Notes under the pieces: generated by a model | Told to the model about the DNA's origin: nothing | Databases searched by the model: none | The model's input: only the letters and a program-made list of their open reading frames with translations | NCBI GenBank assembly: GCA_041649015.1 | Contig: JBAZNU010000002.1 | Location: forward strand, 310,001-374,000 | Length of the DNA stretch: 64,000 bases | Direction: 5' to 3' | Source: Ignavibacteria bacterium | Lineage (GTDB): Bacteria; Bacteroidota; Ignavibacteria; Tepidaquicellales; Tepidaquicellaceae | Made by a program: the position numbers and the translations under genes | Shown: positions 33,974-43,428 of the stretch, in pieces | Position numbering within the stretch: position 1 is the stretch's first letter | Layout: each line of letters begins with the position of its first letter

Positions 33974-35074
33974 TTAATCAATTTCTTCATCATCAATTCT
34001 CGGTAAAGCTCCGTAGTTTTCGACAAGATAATTATCGTAATAGTCAGCTTTTTTGAGTAAAGACTTAAAACTTTCAAGACCGGATTCAAAAGTAAGATAG
34101 TGGTCGTATATCATCATCGTCAGAACTATATCCTGATTGTTGACACCGAAGAAAACATTTTCGAGGTCATAATTTTCTTTAAGGAGGAATTCATAAATAG
34201 ACGAAATATTTTTCTTAGGCAGCCTGCATATAAAAGCATCACCGATAATGAATCCCACCGGAGAATAAGAGATAATTATTTTAGCTGAGCCTTCTTCAAC
34301 TTCCCAGCGATCCTTTCCGCGCCGAGAGAGCTTTACATCCTTACCGAGAGCTTCGAGAATAGTTTCCACAGTTTGAGACGCACCTGCGGGTTTATATTCT
34401 GATTCTTTCTTCAGTTGAGGTACAATAATCTTAGCTCCGCATTCCGGACAGTAATCATTTTCGATTCTATCGGACGTTATTATATTCTCGCAAGATTTAC
34501 ATTTAACTGCATACTGTCCGTGAAAGGGTTGATATTCATTCAAAGAATTGAGAAGGTACTCAGAAGGAAGGGCAAAGCCGAGATTATCTCCACCTGCAAT
34601 TATAAAAGTGTTAACCCCAATTATTTCGCCATTTGTATTAACGAGAGGTCCTCCGCTGTTACCGGGATTAATAGCCGCATCTATCTGAATATAGTTTAAA
34701 CCATTTTGAATACGTTTAGCTTTTGAGACTATTCCTTCTGTAGCGGAATACTTAAGACCATAAGGATGTCCGATAGCAATGACTCTATCGCCGTCGTGAA
34801 CAGGGGTGCTGCTTATTCTTCTGTCGGGCAGGTCCAGTCCATCGGGGACCCGAATAAAAGCAAGGTCAAATTTCTGATCATAAAACAGAACGGGCATAGA
34901 AACTTTCGGAATCTTTGTACCGCTAATTACTGCTTCAGAGCTTTCTTTAACGACGTGGTCGTTAGTAACGATTAAATTAAAATTTTTAACATAAAATCCT
35001 GTACCGGTACCGAAGGAAGTAGCAATTTGTACTATAACAGATTTATAATTTTCAATAATTTCCTGTGTGTGCAT
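33974..35074 (-). CDS. Cytoplasmic HtrA-like serine protease fused to zinc ribbon and YbjN-like domain
   Basis: Protein of 366 residues in three parts. Residues 1-180 are a trypsin-like S1C domain with triad H40 (TNDHVV), D70 (KFDLAFIRV) and S140 (NPGNSGGPLV). Residues 190-215 are a zinc ribbon with CxxC pairs C192/C195 and C209/C212. Residues about 230-355 resemble YbjN/type III chaperone-like domains (FICRLP, then a helix and a FGVNNQDIVLTMMI strand pair). There is no signal peptide, membrane anchor or PDZ domain, unlike DegP, so it should act in the cytoplasm. The start is one base after the upstream gene's stop. The substrate is unknown; the domain reading of the C-terminus is an inference. 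Confidence 0.85.
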   Translation of the reverse strand: MHTQEIIENYKSVIVQIATSFGTGTGFYVKNFNLIVTNDHVVKESSEAVISGTKIPKVSMPVLFYDQKFDLAFIRVPDGLDLPDRRISSTPVHDGDRVIAIGHPYGLKYSATEGIVSKAKRIQNGLNYIQIDAAINPGNSGGPLVNTNGEIIGVNTFIIAGGDNLGFALPSEYLLNSLNEYQPFHGQYAVKCKSCENIITSDRIENDYCPECGAKIIVPQLKKESEYKPAGASQTVETILEALGKDVKLSRRGKDRWEVEEGSAKIIISYSPVGFIIGDAFICRLPKKNISSIYEFLLKENYDLENVFFGVNNQDIVLTMMIYDHYLTFESGLESFKSLLKKADYYDNYLVENYGALPRIDDEEID

Positions 35075-35075
35075 C

Positions 35076-36332
35076 TTAGTTTTTGTAATTTAATTTACTA
35101 ATTTCCTCAAGAGTAGTTTTGGTGAAATTCAGTATTGAGTCAAACATTATTTTATCAAAATCCATTTTAAGTTCGGGATACTCATCTTTATCGAGTTTGA
35201 TATACTCAGTTAATTTATTAACAACATAATCTTTATTAACTACACCGTTTAAAACCAGATTATTGTCTATTCCGATATCAGAGACATAATCATGATTAAT
35301 TATTTCAATAATTAAACCTAAAATTTTATACAAAGACTTATAAAGCCCGTATGAGAAAAGGCAATAGCCGGCAATATATTCAAGAATATTGAGAGCAATA
35401 TCCGGATTATTGTTGTCGATGTACCATTTAATATTCTGAATATTGTTATTTATAGAATCATCAACGGATTGTTTTCCTGCGGGCGGAGTTGTTCCAAAAG
35501 TAGAAATCACAATGTAGAAATTTCTTTCGAGTTTTTGGTCATCATAATCTTTAATCTTTCTTAGGTCTTCGCCGAGTGAATCCAGTTTCTGTAACAATGG
35601 TGACTCCTTATCGTTGAAATAAGTCCAAGACATTCTTTGAATATCATTTAGTAATATACCCTGAGGTGTCAGAAGGTAATCAATCCTATAAAGAATATTC
35701 AGGTAAATGTAAGAAATGCCTCCTGAAAATTGTTCTTTATTCAATCCCGATACTTTTTCAAGACCATCATTAATCCATTTTCTATAGTATTTCTTCATCG
35801 TATCAAGCTGCTTATTAGAGAAGGGGAATGATTTAGATTCTACTTCCCTGAGTGTTTTAAATTCGGATATTAGAGTATCATCCTGTCTATCAGCCCTTAC
35901 AGCAAGTTCACGCAGACCATAATAGAATTTATTAGGTGAGCAATCAATAACGTTTGAGTCAAATTTTATTACAATTTTGTTATCTTTAACAGCAAACCTG
36001 CAATAGTATAGCGAATAATTCATTTCCATCAACCTACGAAACACGGCAACATTCGGATTATCAAATCCGGCAATTACAGAAATTGCGGATATTTTCACTC
36101 CGTCGAAATAACCGCGAATTTCTTTTGAACCCTGAATAAGTTGAAACTTAAAGAATCCGTTATCGATTGAATAGAAGACGTTTTCAGAATCAGAATTTTT
36201 TAAGTAATCGAAGAATAGTTTGTAGGATTCGAAATACTTCTTTTCATTGTATAATTTCTCACAGTCATTCCACAGGTTTATCTGCGCTTTCGGTTTAAAT
36301 GCATCGGAGAATCTGCCAAAAGTAATATTCAT
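35076..36332 (-). CDS. Protein of unknown function with YbjN-like N-terminal region
   Basis: Protein of 418 residues from ATG 36332 (MNITFGRF). A TTG at 36359 would add nine residues. Residues about 15-40 resemble a TPR-type helix pair (NDCEKLYNEKKYFESYKLF). Residues about 55-170 resemble a YbjN/CesT-like chaperone fold: FFKFQLIQGSKEIRGYFDG, FRRLMEMNYSLYYCRFAV, then KDNKIVIKF. The rest is helical and unrecognised. It is coupled to the protease gene (TAAGATG), whose product also carries a YbjN-like domain, so the two probably act together. No catalytic motif was seen. Confidence 0.7.
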   Translation of the reverse strand: MNITFGRFSDAFKPKAQINLWNDCEKLYNEKKYFESYKLFFDYLKNSDSENVFYSIDNGFFKFQLIQGSKEIRGYFDGVKISAISVIAGFDNPNVAVFRRLMEMNYSLYYCRFAVKDNKIVIKFDSNVIDCSPNKFYYGLRELAVRADRQDDTLISEFKTLREVESKSFPFSNKQLDTMKKYYRKWINDGLEKVSGLNKEQFSGGISYIYLNILYRIDYLLTPQGILLNDIQRMSWTYFNDKESPLLQKLDSLGEDLRKIKDYDDQKLERNFYIVISTFGTTPPAGKQSVDDSINNNIQNIKWYIDNNNPDIALNILEYIAGYCLFSYGLYKSLYKILGLIIEIINHDYVSDIGIDNNLVLNGVVNKDYVVNKLTEYIKLDKDEYPELKMDFDKIMFDSILNFTKTTLEEISKLNYKN

Positions 36333-36560
36333 CGTATTATTATAAAATTTTTTATACAATATATCTCTAATATAATAAAAGTGAAATTCATTTGGTTGAA
36401 GAGATAAGAGAATAATAAATTACAATATGAGAGAATTAGATTAAAAGTATGAGTAGTACGCTACAGCAGCAGAAATGATAGTTGACGGTTCATCAGATTT
36501 ATGGCGGTATTTCAGGAGAAAAGGAAAACGATACTCATAGAAAATAGTTTATATAAAGAG

Positions 36561-36568
36561 TATATTTG
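36561..36568 (+). promoter_or_regulatory. Possible Bacteroidetes-type -7 box for anmK
   Basis: TATATTTG fits the Bacteroidetes -7 pattern TAnnTTTG. No clear TTTG -33 element is present. It lies only nine bases before the anmK ATG, so a start five to seven bases downstream would give a nearly leaderless mRNA. Weak evidence. Confidence 0.35.
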
Positions 36569-36576
36569 CACTGTTT

Positions 36577-37758
36577 ATGAAAAAATTCCAGAAGATACTT
36601 AAAAAATCTGATAGATTAATAATTGGTACACTTTCGGGCACATCTGTTGATGCTGTAGATGTAGTTCTAGCGAGATTCAGAGGCAGGGGTGTAAATGTAA
36701 AGATAGATGTTTTAAATTATAACGAGTACAGAATACCCGCTGAAATCAGAAAATATGTTTTAATGGTAAGTTCGAAAGAATCCGGATACGTTGACGATGT
36801 TTGCAGATTGAACTTCTTGCTAGGAAAGTTTTATGCAAGATGCATAAATAGGTTTATAAAGAATAACAAAATTAATTATGACGAAATTGATGTTATAGGT
36901 TCGCACGGACAAACTATTCATCATTTACCTTTAACAGAAAAATTCGGAAATATAAGATATAAATCAACTTTACAAGTTGGAGATCCTTCCGTAATAGCAA
37001 ATGATACCGGAATAACAACTATCGGGGATTTCAGGACTGCAGACGCCGGGGTGATGGGCAGCGGTGCACCGCTCGTACCATATCTTGACTTCGTTTTGTT
37101 CAGAAGCAATACAAAAGACAGGATTATATTAAATATAGGAGGAATTTCAAATCTGACGTATTTACCCGTGAGATGTGAATTCGACAATGTGACAGCATTC
37201 GATACAGGACCCGGAAACATGATGATTGATTATTTAACAAAGAGATTTTACGGGATAGAATACGATAAAGATTGTAATATTTCCATGCGGGGCATAGTTA
37301 ATGAAAAAGTTCTTAACGATATTCTTAACGCAGACGCTTACTTTAAAATGAAGCCTCCAAAATCTACCGGCAGAGAATATTACAATTACAGATTTATAGA
37401 AGATATACTTAAGAAGAGTAAGAATGTAAGACATGAAGACATATTGCGAACTTTTACAGAATATACCGCATTATCAGTCTCAGTGAGCATAAAGAAGTAT
37501 TTAAAAGTAAAGAAAAATTTCGATCTATATGTAAGCGGAGGCGGTGCAAATAATTCAATTATAATGAATGGATTAAGAAAATATAATAAGGATGCGGCGG
37601 TAAAAAGAGTCTCAAATGCGGGAATTACAGCATCAAACAAGGAAGCGATTCTTTTTGCATTGCTGGCACATGAAACTCTGAATATGAATTGCACAAATTT
37701 AAAATCTGTAACCGGTGCGAAGAAGAATGTAGTTTTAGGGAAAATTTGCTTAGCATAA
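36577..37758 (+). CDS. anmK: Anhydro-N-acetylmuramic acid kinase
   Basis: Cell-wall recycling enzyme of 393 residues that hydrolyses and phosphorylates 1,6-anhydroMurNAc to MurNAc-6-phosphate. It carries GTLSGTSVDAVDVVL near the start, IGSHGQTIHH, GDFRTADAGVMGSGAPLVP, NIGGISNLTYL, FDTGPGNMMID and the late block SGGGANNSIIMNGL. All are standard for the hexokinase-like AnmK family. The start is ATG 36577 with no Shine-Dalgarno sequence. An SDR gene follows after 13 bases. No murQ is nearby. Confidence 0.95.
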   Translation: MKKFQKILKKSDRLIIGTLSGTSVDAVDVVLARFRGRGVNVKIDVLNYNEYRIPAEIRKYVLMVSSKESGYVDDVCRLNFLLGKFYARCINRFIKNNKINYDEIDVIGSHGQTIHHLPLTEKFGNIRYKSTLQVGDPSVIANDTGITTIGDFRTADAGVMGSGAPLVPYLDFVLFRSNTKDRIILNIGGISNLTYLPVRCEFDNVTAFDTGPGNMMIDYLTKRFYGIEYDKDCNISMRGIVNEKVLNDILNADAYFKMKPPKSTGREYYNYRFIEDILKKSKNVRHEDILRTFTEYTALSVSVSIKKYLKVKKNFDLYVSGGGANNSIIMNGLRKYNKDAAVKRVSNAGITASNKEAILFALLAHETLNMNCTNLKSVTGAKKNVVLGKICLA

Positions 37759-37771
37759 ATTAATAATATTA

Positions 37772-38482
37772 ATGATAGATAAAGTAGTAATAATTACAGG
37801 CGGTACAGGAGCGCTTGGCCGATTTGTTACGGATAAATTTGCATCTGAGGGCTGGAAAGTATATGTACCAGTAACGTCATTAAGAAAATTTACTGATTTG
37901 TTTGACAGCTCAAAAGACAATAATTCTGATTTTGCATTACGAAAGATTTATGCGTTTGAATGTGATGCGACTAACGAGAACTCAGTAAAAGAATTTGTAG
38001 AAAAAGTCTCTGCGCTTGAAAGGGGAAGGATTGATATGCTTGTTAATACCGTAGGAGGATTTCACGAATTTATAGATATAACAATGTTTGAAACGGCTGA
38101 ATTTGACAAATGGTTTAATCTGAATTTTAAATCTACTTTTTATTTCTCAAGAGAAGTACTGAAAGTTATGAAAGAGAAAAAATACGGAAGAATCGTTTCA
38201 ATATCATCTCTTGCCGCGAGGAATCCTATGCCGGGGAGGCTTTCTTATTCCATATCAAAGTCTGCGATATTAGATTTGATGGAAACAATAAATATCGAAA
38301 ATAGTGAATCAGATATCAAGTGTAATGCTATAATACCGACAACTATTGATACACCGGCTAACAGAGAGTGGGGAAGCGAAGAAGAGATTAAAACATGGGT
38401 AAAACCCGAAGCAATAGCGGAGGTTATCTTTGATCTCACGATAAATGATAAAGCAACAATAATTAAAATAGGAAATCAATAA
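37772..38482 (+). CDS. SDR-family oxidoreductase
   Basis: Short-chain dehydrogenase of 236 residues with TGGTGALGRFV at the nucleotide site and YSISK as the YxxxK pair. The usual NNAG is NTVGG, a variant seen in dihydropteridine-reductase-like SDRs. The substrate is unknown. It is part of a plus-strand set with anmK and the epimerase gene, with short gaps. Confidence 0.82.
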   Translation: MIDKVVIITGGTGALGRFVTDKFASEGWKVYVPVTSLRKFTDLFDSSKDNNSDFALRKIYAFECDATNENSVKEFVEKVSALERGRIDMLVNTVGGFHEFIDITMFETAEFDKWFNLNFKSTFYFSREVLKVMKEKKYGRIVSISSLAARNPMPGRLSYSISKSAILDLMETINIENSESDIKCNAIIPTTIDTPANREWGSEEEIKTWVKPEAIAEVIFDLTINDKATIIKIGNQ

Positions 38483-38502
38483 ATTAAAATAAAAAGTAAA
38501 AT

Positions 38503-39546
38503 ATGAAAGTAGTTGTTACGGGTGGAGCGGGATTTCTTGGCTACCACATAGGAACAAAGATAAACGAAATTACCAATTACAGCGAATCTGTTTTTTTTGA
38601 TATAGCAGATTTTCCAAAAGAAGACTATAATCCAGAAATAAATCTTGTATACGGCGATGTTAGAGTGCAATCTCAGATGGATGAGATGATGAAAGATGCC
38701 AAGGTAGTGATTCATTGTGCCGCAGCACTGCCACTCTGGAAGAAGAAAGATATTTTTGAGACAAATGTTGAGGGTATGAGAATTGTATGCGAGGCGTGTT
38801 TAAAAAATAATGTAGAGAGACTTATATTTATTTCGTCGACCTCGGTTTACGGAGTACCAAAAGAACATCCTCTGTATGAAACGCATCCAAGAGTAGGTGT
38901 AGGACCGTACGGAAAGAGCAAGATTATGGCAGAAGAGATTTGTGAAGAATATAGAAAGAAAGGACTTACAGTCTGTGTATTACGACCAAAGAGTTTTATA
39001 GGAACGGCAAGACTGGGAGTATTCCAGATACTGTACGACTGGGTTGAATCGGGTGTAAAGATTCCGATTATTGGAAACGGCAGTAACAGATACCAGTTGT
39101 TCGAAGTTGACGACCTTGTTGATGCGATTAATCTTACCGCAACACTTCCCAAGGCAACAATCAACGATACGTTTAATGTTGGTGCTAAAGAATTTAAGAC
39201 AGTAAAAGAAGATGTAGGGGCTATGTGCGAATATGCAAAATCCGGGTCGAGAGTTATGGGTACTCCTGCCTGGCTTATAAAGCCGGTATTAAGATTCTTT
39301 GAAATATTAAATCTTTCACCGTTATACAAATGGATTTACGGGACGGCAGATACTGATTCATTTGTATCGATAGAGAAAGCACAAAAAGTACTTGGTTGGA
39401 ATCCGAAATATTCAAACTCAGAAGCTTTAATACGTTCGTATCAGTGGTATCTTGACAACAAGCATAAAATACAGCAAGGAACCGGAGTTACACACAGAAT
39501 CGCATGGAAACAAGGCATACTTGGATTGTTTAAAAAGATAATGTAG
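38503..39546 (+). CDS. NAD-dependent epimerase/dehydratase family protein
   Basis: Extended SDR of 347 residues. TGGAGFLGYH is the nucleotide-binding loop, STSVYG supplies the serine and YGKSK the catalytic pair. Mid-protein blocks (LRPKSFIGTARLGVF, FEVDDLVDAI) fit sugar-nucleotide or 3-beta-HSD-like epimerases. The reaction cannot be fixed. It is the last gene of the anmK set. Confidence 0.85.
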   Translation: MKVVVTGGAGFLGYHIGTKINEITNYSESVFFDIADFPKEDYNPEINLVYGDVRVQSQMDEMMKDAKVVIHCAAALPLWKKKDIFETNVEGMRIVCEACLKNNVERLIFISSTSVYGVPKEHPLYETHPRVGVGPYGKSKIMAEEICEEYRKKGLTVCVLRPKSFIGTARLGVFQILYDWVESGVKIPIIGNGSNRYQLFEVDDLVDAINLTATLPKATINDTFNVGAKEFKTVKEDVGAMCEYAKSGSRVMGTPAWLIKPVLRFFEILNLSPLYKWIYGTADTDSFVSIEKAQKVLGWNPKYSNSEALIRSYQWYLDNKHKIQQGTGVTHRIAWKQGILGLFKKIM

Positions 39547-39559
39547 AAAACTGCAAAAC

Positions 39560-39597
39560 ACTGAACAAAGAAGTTTAAGTTTCAGTTAGTTTTTATT
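39560..39597 (+). terminator. Weak terminator after the epimerase gene
   Basis: A six-base stem ACTGAA (39560-39565) and TTCAGT (39581-39586) is followed by a T-rich tail, TAGTTTTTATT. The stem is short and AT-rich. Confidence 0.4.
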
Positions 39598-41029
39598 TAA
39601 TTTTCCTTGTATAATTAAAAATTATTTCATCTTTAATGAGATAAAGGTATTCGAGGGCAGCATTATATTCGTTCGGAATTACCCCGTCAAGAATAGCGTC
39701 TTCTATTTTTTTCTTTAACATTCCTACAAGTTTTGAGGGCTCTAATTCGCAGATGGACATTATTTCTTCACCCCGAACCGGGGACTGGAAATTTCGCAAA
39801 TTATCTTTTTCCTGGACCTCAATTATTCTTTTTTCAACAAAATTAAAATTACTTGCATATCTTTTTACTTTCTGCAGGTTCTTTGAAGTTATATCCGCTC
39901 TGCAGAGCTTAAACAAATCAATTAGCTCATTTCCAGCCTCCGCAGCAAGCCTTCTGATTGCTGAATCTGTAGCATCCTGATTTGCAAGTGCAGCAGGTCT
40001 TAAATGTAAACGAATTAGTTTCTCAACATATTGAAGTCTTTCGTTTGGGAAACGCATACGATCGAAAATCTTTTTCATCATTCTTGCTCCCAATTCCTCA
40101 TGACCATGAAAAGTCCAACCAATGCCATCGATAAATTTCTTTGTTTTGGGTTTTGCTATATCATGAACGAGAGCTGCAATTCTTAACCATACATCATCGG
40201 TCAATTCTGCAATATTGTCAACCACTTCAAGTGTATGATAAAAGACATCTTTGTGATGATAGTCTTTTCTTTGGTCTATTCCTGCCATTTTAGAGATTTC
40301 AGGGAATATGACATCCATTGTACCTGTAAGGTACATCAGGTTCAAACCTATTGAAGGTTTCGGCGACTTCAGAATACATAAAAACTCGTTTGATATTCTT
40401 TCCTGCGATACTACCTCATCTTCTTTGAGTCTCTGGCAGTTTACCGATATCGAACTTAATGTAACATGGTCAATAGCAAAGTTTAATTTTGAGGCGAACC
40501 TGAAAGCCCTCATAATTCTCAGCGGATCATCGAAGAAAGTTTTATCGGGTTCGAGAGGGGTGCGTATCATTTTACTTTTAAGATCATCGATTCCGCTATA
40601 GTTGTCTATAATTTCAACAGGGTTGCGTAAATCTACTGCGAGTGCATTAATCGTGAAATCTCTTCTTGAAAGGTCTTCCTCAAGAGTACCAAACTCAACA
40701 CTGGGCTTTCGTGAACTCCTATCATAGCTTTCAATTCTTGATGAAGCAAACTCTATTTTAATATCATTCAGCTGAAGCAATGCAGTACCAAAATTTTTGT
40801 ATACTGCGATCAATTTACTCTTCTTCGACTTTGCGAACTTTTCTGCAAATTTTACGGCATCGCCAATAACCATTACATCGATATCAAGACCATCCTTGTT
40901 CATGTTCAGAAGATAATCTCTGACATAACCTCCAACTATGTATGCTTCCGACTTTGAATTTATGGTAAAGTCTGATAGTTCCCTAATAATTCCAGTATTA
41001 AACTCAGATCCTTGAAATAGATTAATCAA
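39593..41029 (-). CDS. cca: tRNA nucleotidyltransferase (CCA-adding/poly(A) polymerase family) with HD domain
   Basis: Class II nucleotidyltransferase of 478 residues. The head domain shows YIVGGYVRDYLL, the metal-binding DIDVMV and LSRRDFTINALAVD. A neck region with DPLRIMRAFRFA follows, then an HD phosphohydrolase domain (VHDIAKPKT, then FHGHEELGARM). This is the CCA-adding enzyme layout; poly(A) polymerase activity is the main alternative. Its start overlaps the end of the Gfo/Idh gene by eight bases. Confidence 0.9.
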   Translation of the reverse strand: MINLFQGSEFNTGIIRELSDFTINSKSEAYIVGGYVRDYLLNMNKDGLDIDVMVIGDAVKFAEKFAKSKKSKLIAVYKNFGTALLQLNDIKIEFASSRIESYDRSSRKPSVEFGTLEEDLSRRDFTINALAVDLRNPVEIIDNYSGIDDLKSKMIRTPLEPDKTFFDDPLRIMRAFRFASKLNFAIDHVTLSSISVNCQRLKEDEVVSQERISNEFLCILKSPKPSIGLNLMYLTGTMDVIFPEISKMAGIDQRKDYHHKDVFYHTLEVVDNIAELTDDVWLRIAALVHDIAKPKTKKFIDGIGWTFHGHEELGARMMKKIFDRMRFPNERLQYVEKLIRLHLRPAALANQDATDSAIRRLAAEAGNELIDLFKLCRADITSKNLQKVKRYASNFNFVEKRIIEVQEKDNLRNFQSPVRGEEIMSICELEPSKLVGMLKKKIEDAILDGVIPNEYNAALEYLYLIKDEIIFNYTRKIK

Positions 41030-42020
41030 ATTTATACAAGCTCCTGTTTGTTTCTATTTTCATTAGTATTTCATTTGCTATTCTGATAGCTTCCTTTCCG
41101 TCAGTTAAAGACACAACGGGATCTTTTTTATCAATTATGCTTCTGAAAAAAAGTAATTCTTCATACTTCATAGCATTTGAAATATTAACTGTGGGTTTAT
41201 CATAAGTTATTTTATATTCCTTTCCGTTCATATTCACAGGCATAGAAAATACATTTGTTTCAGAATTTTCTGAAAGTCTGAATACTTCAGATGTGTTATT
41301 CAGGAAATCTATTGAAATGTAGGCGTTTCGTTGAAAGATTCTCATTTTTCTCATTTTCTTAAGCGATATACGAGAGGATGTTATATTAGCAACACAACCG
41401 TTCTCAAATTCAATTCTGGTATTCGCAATATCAACGGTATCGGTCAGAACCCCAACTCCATTAGCATCGATAGTTTTAACCTTTGATTTCACTAAATTAA
41501 GAATTATATCAATATCGTGGATCATCAGGTCTTTCACAACCGAAACATCAGTACCCCTTGGATTGAATTGAGACAGCCTGTGGCATTCAACGAACAGGGG
41601 TAAAATATTGTACTTTTCAACGGCTAAAATTGCGGGATTAAACCTTTCAATGTGACCAACCTGAACAATCGTATTATCCGTTAAAAGTGATTCAAGCTCT
41701 TCAGCTTCATCTAAAGTTTCTGTTACAGGTTTTTCAATGAAAGTATGAATATTTCTTTTAATACATTCCTTTGCAATTTCAAAATGCGTGGATGTTGGTG
41801 TAACGATAAATACAGCATCAATATATTCAAGCAATTCATTCAAAGTAGAAAATGATTTAACTTTATGTTGTACAGCCAGTGAATCTGATTCGGTTTTATT
41901 AATATCATAAAGTCCAATGACCTTTACATTATGGTTTTCGGATTCAATATCTTTTATGTTTTTTATGTGCAGTTTACCAAGATGTCCGCAGCCAACTATT
42001 CCAACTTTTATTTCTTTCAT
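41022..42020 (-). CDS. Gfo/Idh/MocA-family oxidoreductase
   Basis: NAD(P)-dependent sugar oxidoreductase of 332 residues. The Rossmann motif is GIVGCGHLGKLH and the family EKP is in FIEKPVTET. VGHIERFNPAI and KDLMIHDIDIILNL resemble GnnA-like UDP-GlcNAc 3-dehydrogenases that supply amino-sugar lipid A, but this subassignment is tentative. It overlaps cca by eight bases and the CDF gene by four, so the three are translationally linked. Confidence 0.84.
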   Translation of the reverse strand: MKEIKVGIVGCGHLGKLHIKNIKDIESENHNVKVIGLYDINKTESDSLAVQHKVKSFSTLNELLEYIDAVFIVTPTSTHFEIAKECIKRNIHTFIEKPVTETLDEAEELESLLTDNTIVQVGHIERFNPAILAVEKYNILPLFVECHRLSQFNPRGTDVSVVKDLMIHDIDIILNLVKSKVKTIDANGVGVLTDTVDIANTRIEFENGCVANITSSRISLKKMRKMRIFQRNAYISIDFLNNTSEVFRLSENSETNVFSMPVNMNGKEYKITYDKPTVNISNAMKYEELLFFRSIIDKKDPVVSLTDGKEAIRIANEILMKIETNRSLYKFD

Positions 42021-43423
42021 ACATTATTTTTAGATGGTTCAGAGTGAATAATAACATTACTGAGATTAGGGTACAATTCTTTAATATACAAAAATATTTT
42101 GCTTTCGAGGATTGTAACAACCTCATGGACTTCCTCGAACGAGTATTTACTTATAAAGGAACAACTAAGAGAAATTCTTACCTTACCAGCAGAGTTCATA
42201 ACTTTTATATCGCCATAATCGGTTATCTTTTCCTCATCGTCAAGAATTCTTCTAACATTATCTATAAGGTCATTAGATGTTGCCGTAATGTCTATAGTGT
42301 CAAAAAATATTTCACTCGGTTCATCAAGATGGATTTTAATTTTTTTAATAACCGGAATTTTTTCAAGTATAGAATTTTCAAGGTTTGATATTATTTCATG
42401 AGCTTTTATTAAGTCATTTGTATTTTCAATTTCAACGTGCAATTCACTAAAAATATCTCCGTCAATCCTGTGTGAGAATATATCATGGCACTTAAATCCT
42501 GAATCCGTTACAATGATTCTTATTTTTTCATTAAGGGTCTCATTTTCAGTTTCCACAGGTTCCGAATGAATAACAACATCAGCATTAGGGAATGCCTTCT
42601 TTACAGATTTCTCAGCAAGGTCCATCAGCTCATGTGTCATAGAAAACGATTTAGTCCTTCCAATCATAATAACAGCATCTACGAAAATTCTTGAGCCGCT
42701 TCCTCTTATCCTAATATTTTTAATTCCTTCTATTCCTTTAATTGATGAAATATGTTCCGTAATACTTTCTTCAATACCGTCAGGAACTCTGTCAAGTAGA
42801 GAGCCAATAGCCCTTTTCGAGAGTCCGAGTGTCGTAATAATGATTATTACAGAAACAACCAAAGCACTTATCGGGTCAGCAAGAGAAGACCATTCGAAAT
42901 AGCTAAATATCATTCCTATCAAAACTACGACAGAGCTTAAAATATCGGACGAAAAATGAATTGAATCTGCTTCCAATGCCTGAGAATGAGTCTCCTTAGC
43001 AATTCTCATTAATGCCCTTGAACGCTGGATATCTATGAAAATGCAGATAAGAATTGCGAGGAAAACAAAAATGTTAAGTTTTATAGAAACCGGAGAGATA
43101 ATTCTATCTATAGATTCGTAAATTAGATAAGCACACATCAATACAAGTATAAAAACCTGGAATAAAGCAGAGAAACTTTCAATCTTTTCATGTCCATAGT
43201 GATGGTTTTTGTCAGGGGGTTTTGCGGCATATCTAATAGATAAGATAGTTGCAAATGTTGCTATCAGGTCAGTTGACGAATGAAACAGTTCAGATAAAAC
43301 ACCTATGCTTCCACTAAAATAGCTTGCAAGAGATTTAATAGTAACTATAAAAACTGCTCCAAGCAATGAAATATTAGCAACTTTGATTTTCTTTTTACTA
43401 TTTATTTCTTCCTGAATATCCAT
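42017..43423 (-). CDS. Cation diffusion facilitator transporter with extended C-terminus
   Basis: Metal/H+ antiporter of 468 residues. Six membrane segments lie within about residues 15-205. The segment-2 region SELFHSSTDLIAT and segment-5 region ADSIHFSSDILSS hold the metal-site residues (HxxxD). YAAKPPDKNHHYGHEKIES is the usual loop. Three ferredoxin-like cytoplasmic domains follow instead of one, each ending in a histidine-containing turn (VVIHSEP, KIHLDEP, VIIHSEP). Zn, Fe or Mn transport is likely; the ion is unknown. Confidence 0.9.
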   Translation of the reverse strand: MDIQEEINSKKKIKVANISLLGAVFIVTIKSLASYFSGSIGVLSELFHSSTDLIATFATILSIRYAAKPPDKNHHYGHEKIESFSALFQVFILVLMCAYLIYESIDRIISPVSIKLNIFVFLAILICIFIDIQRSRALMRIAKETHSQALEADSIHFSSDILSSVVVLIGMIFSYFEWSSLADPISALVVSVIIIITTLGLSKRAIGSLLDRVPDGIEESITEHISSIKGIEGIKNIRIRGSGSRIFVDAVIMIGRTKSFSMTHELMDLAEKSVKKAFPNADVVIHSEPVETENETLNEKIRIIVTDSGFKCHDIFSHRIDGDIFSELHVEIENTNDLIKAHEIISNLENSILEKIPVIKKIKIHLDEPSEIFFDTIDITATSNDLIDNVRRILDDEEKITDYGDIKVMNSAGKVRISLSCSFISKYSFEEVHEVVTILESKIFLYIKELYPNLSNVIIHSEPSKNNV

Positions 43424-43428
43424 AAAAA

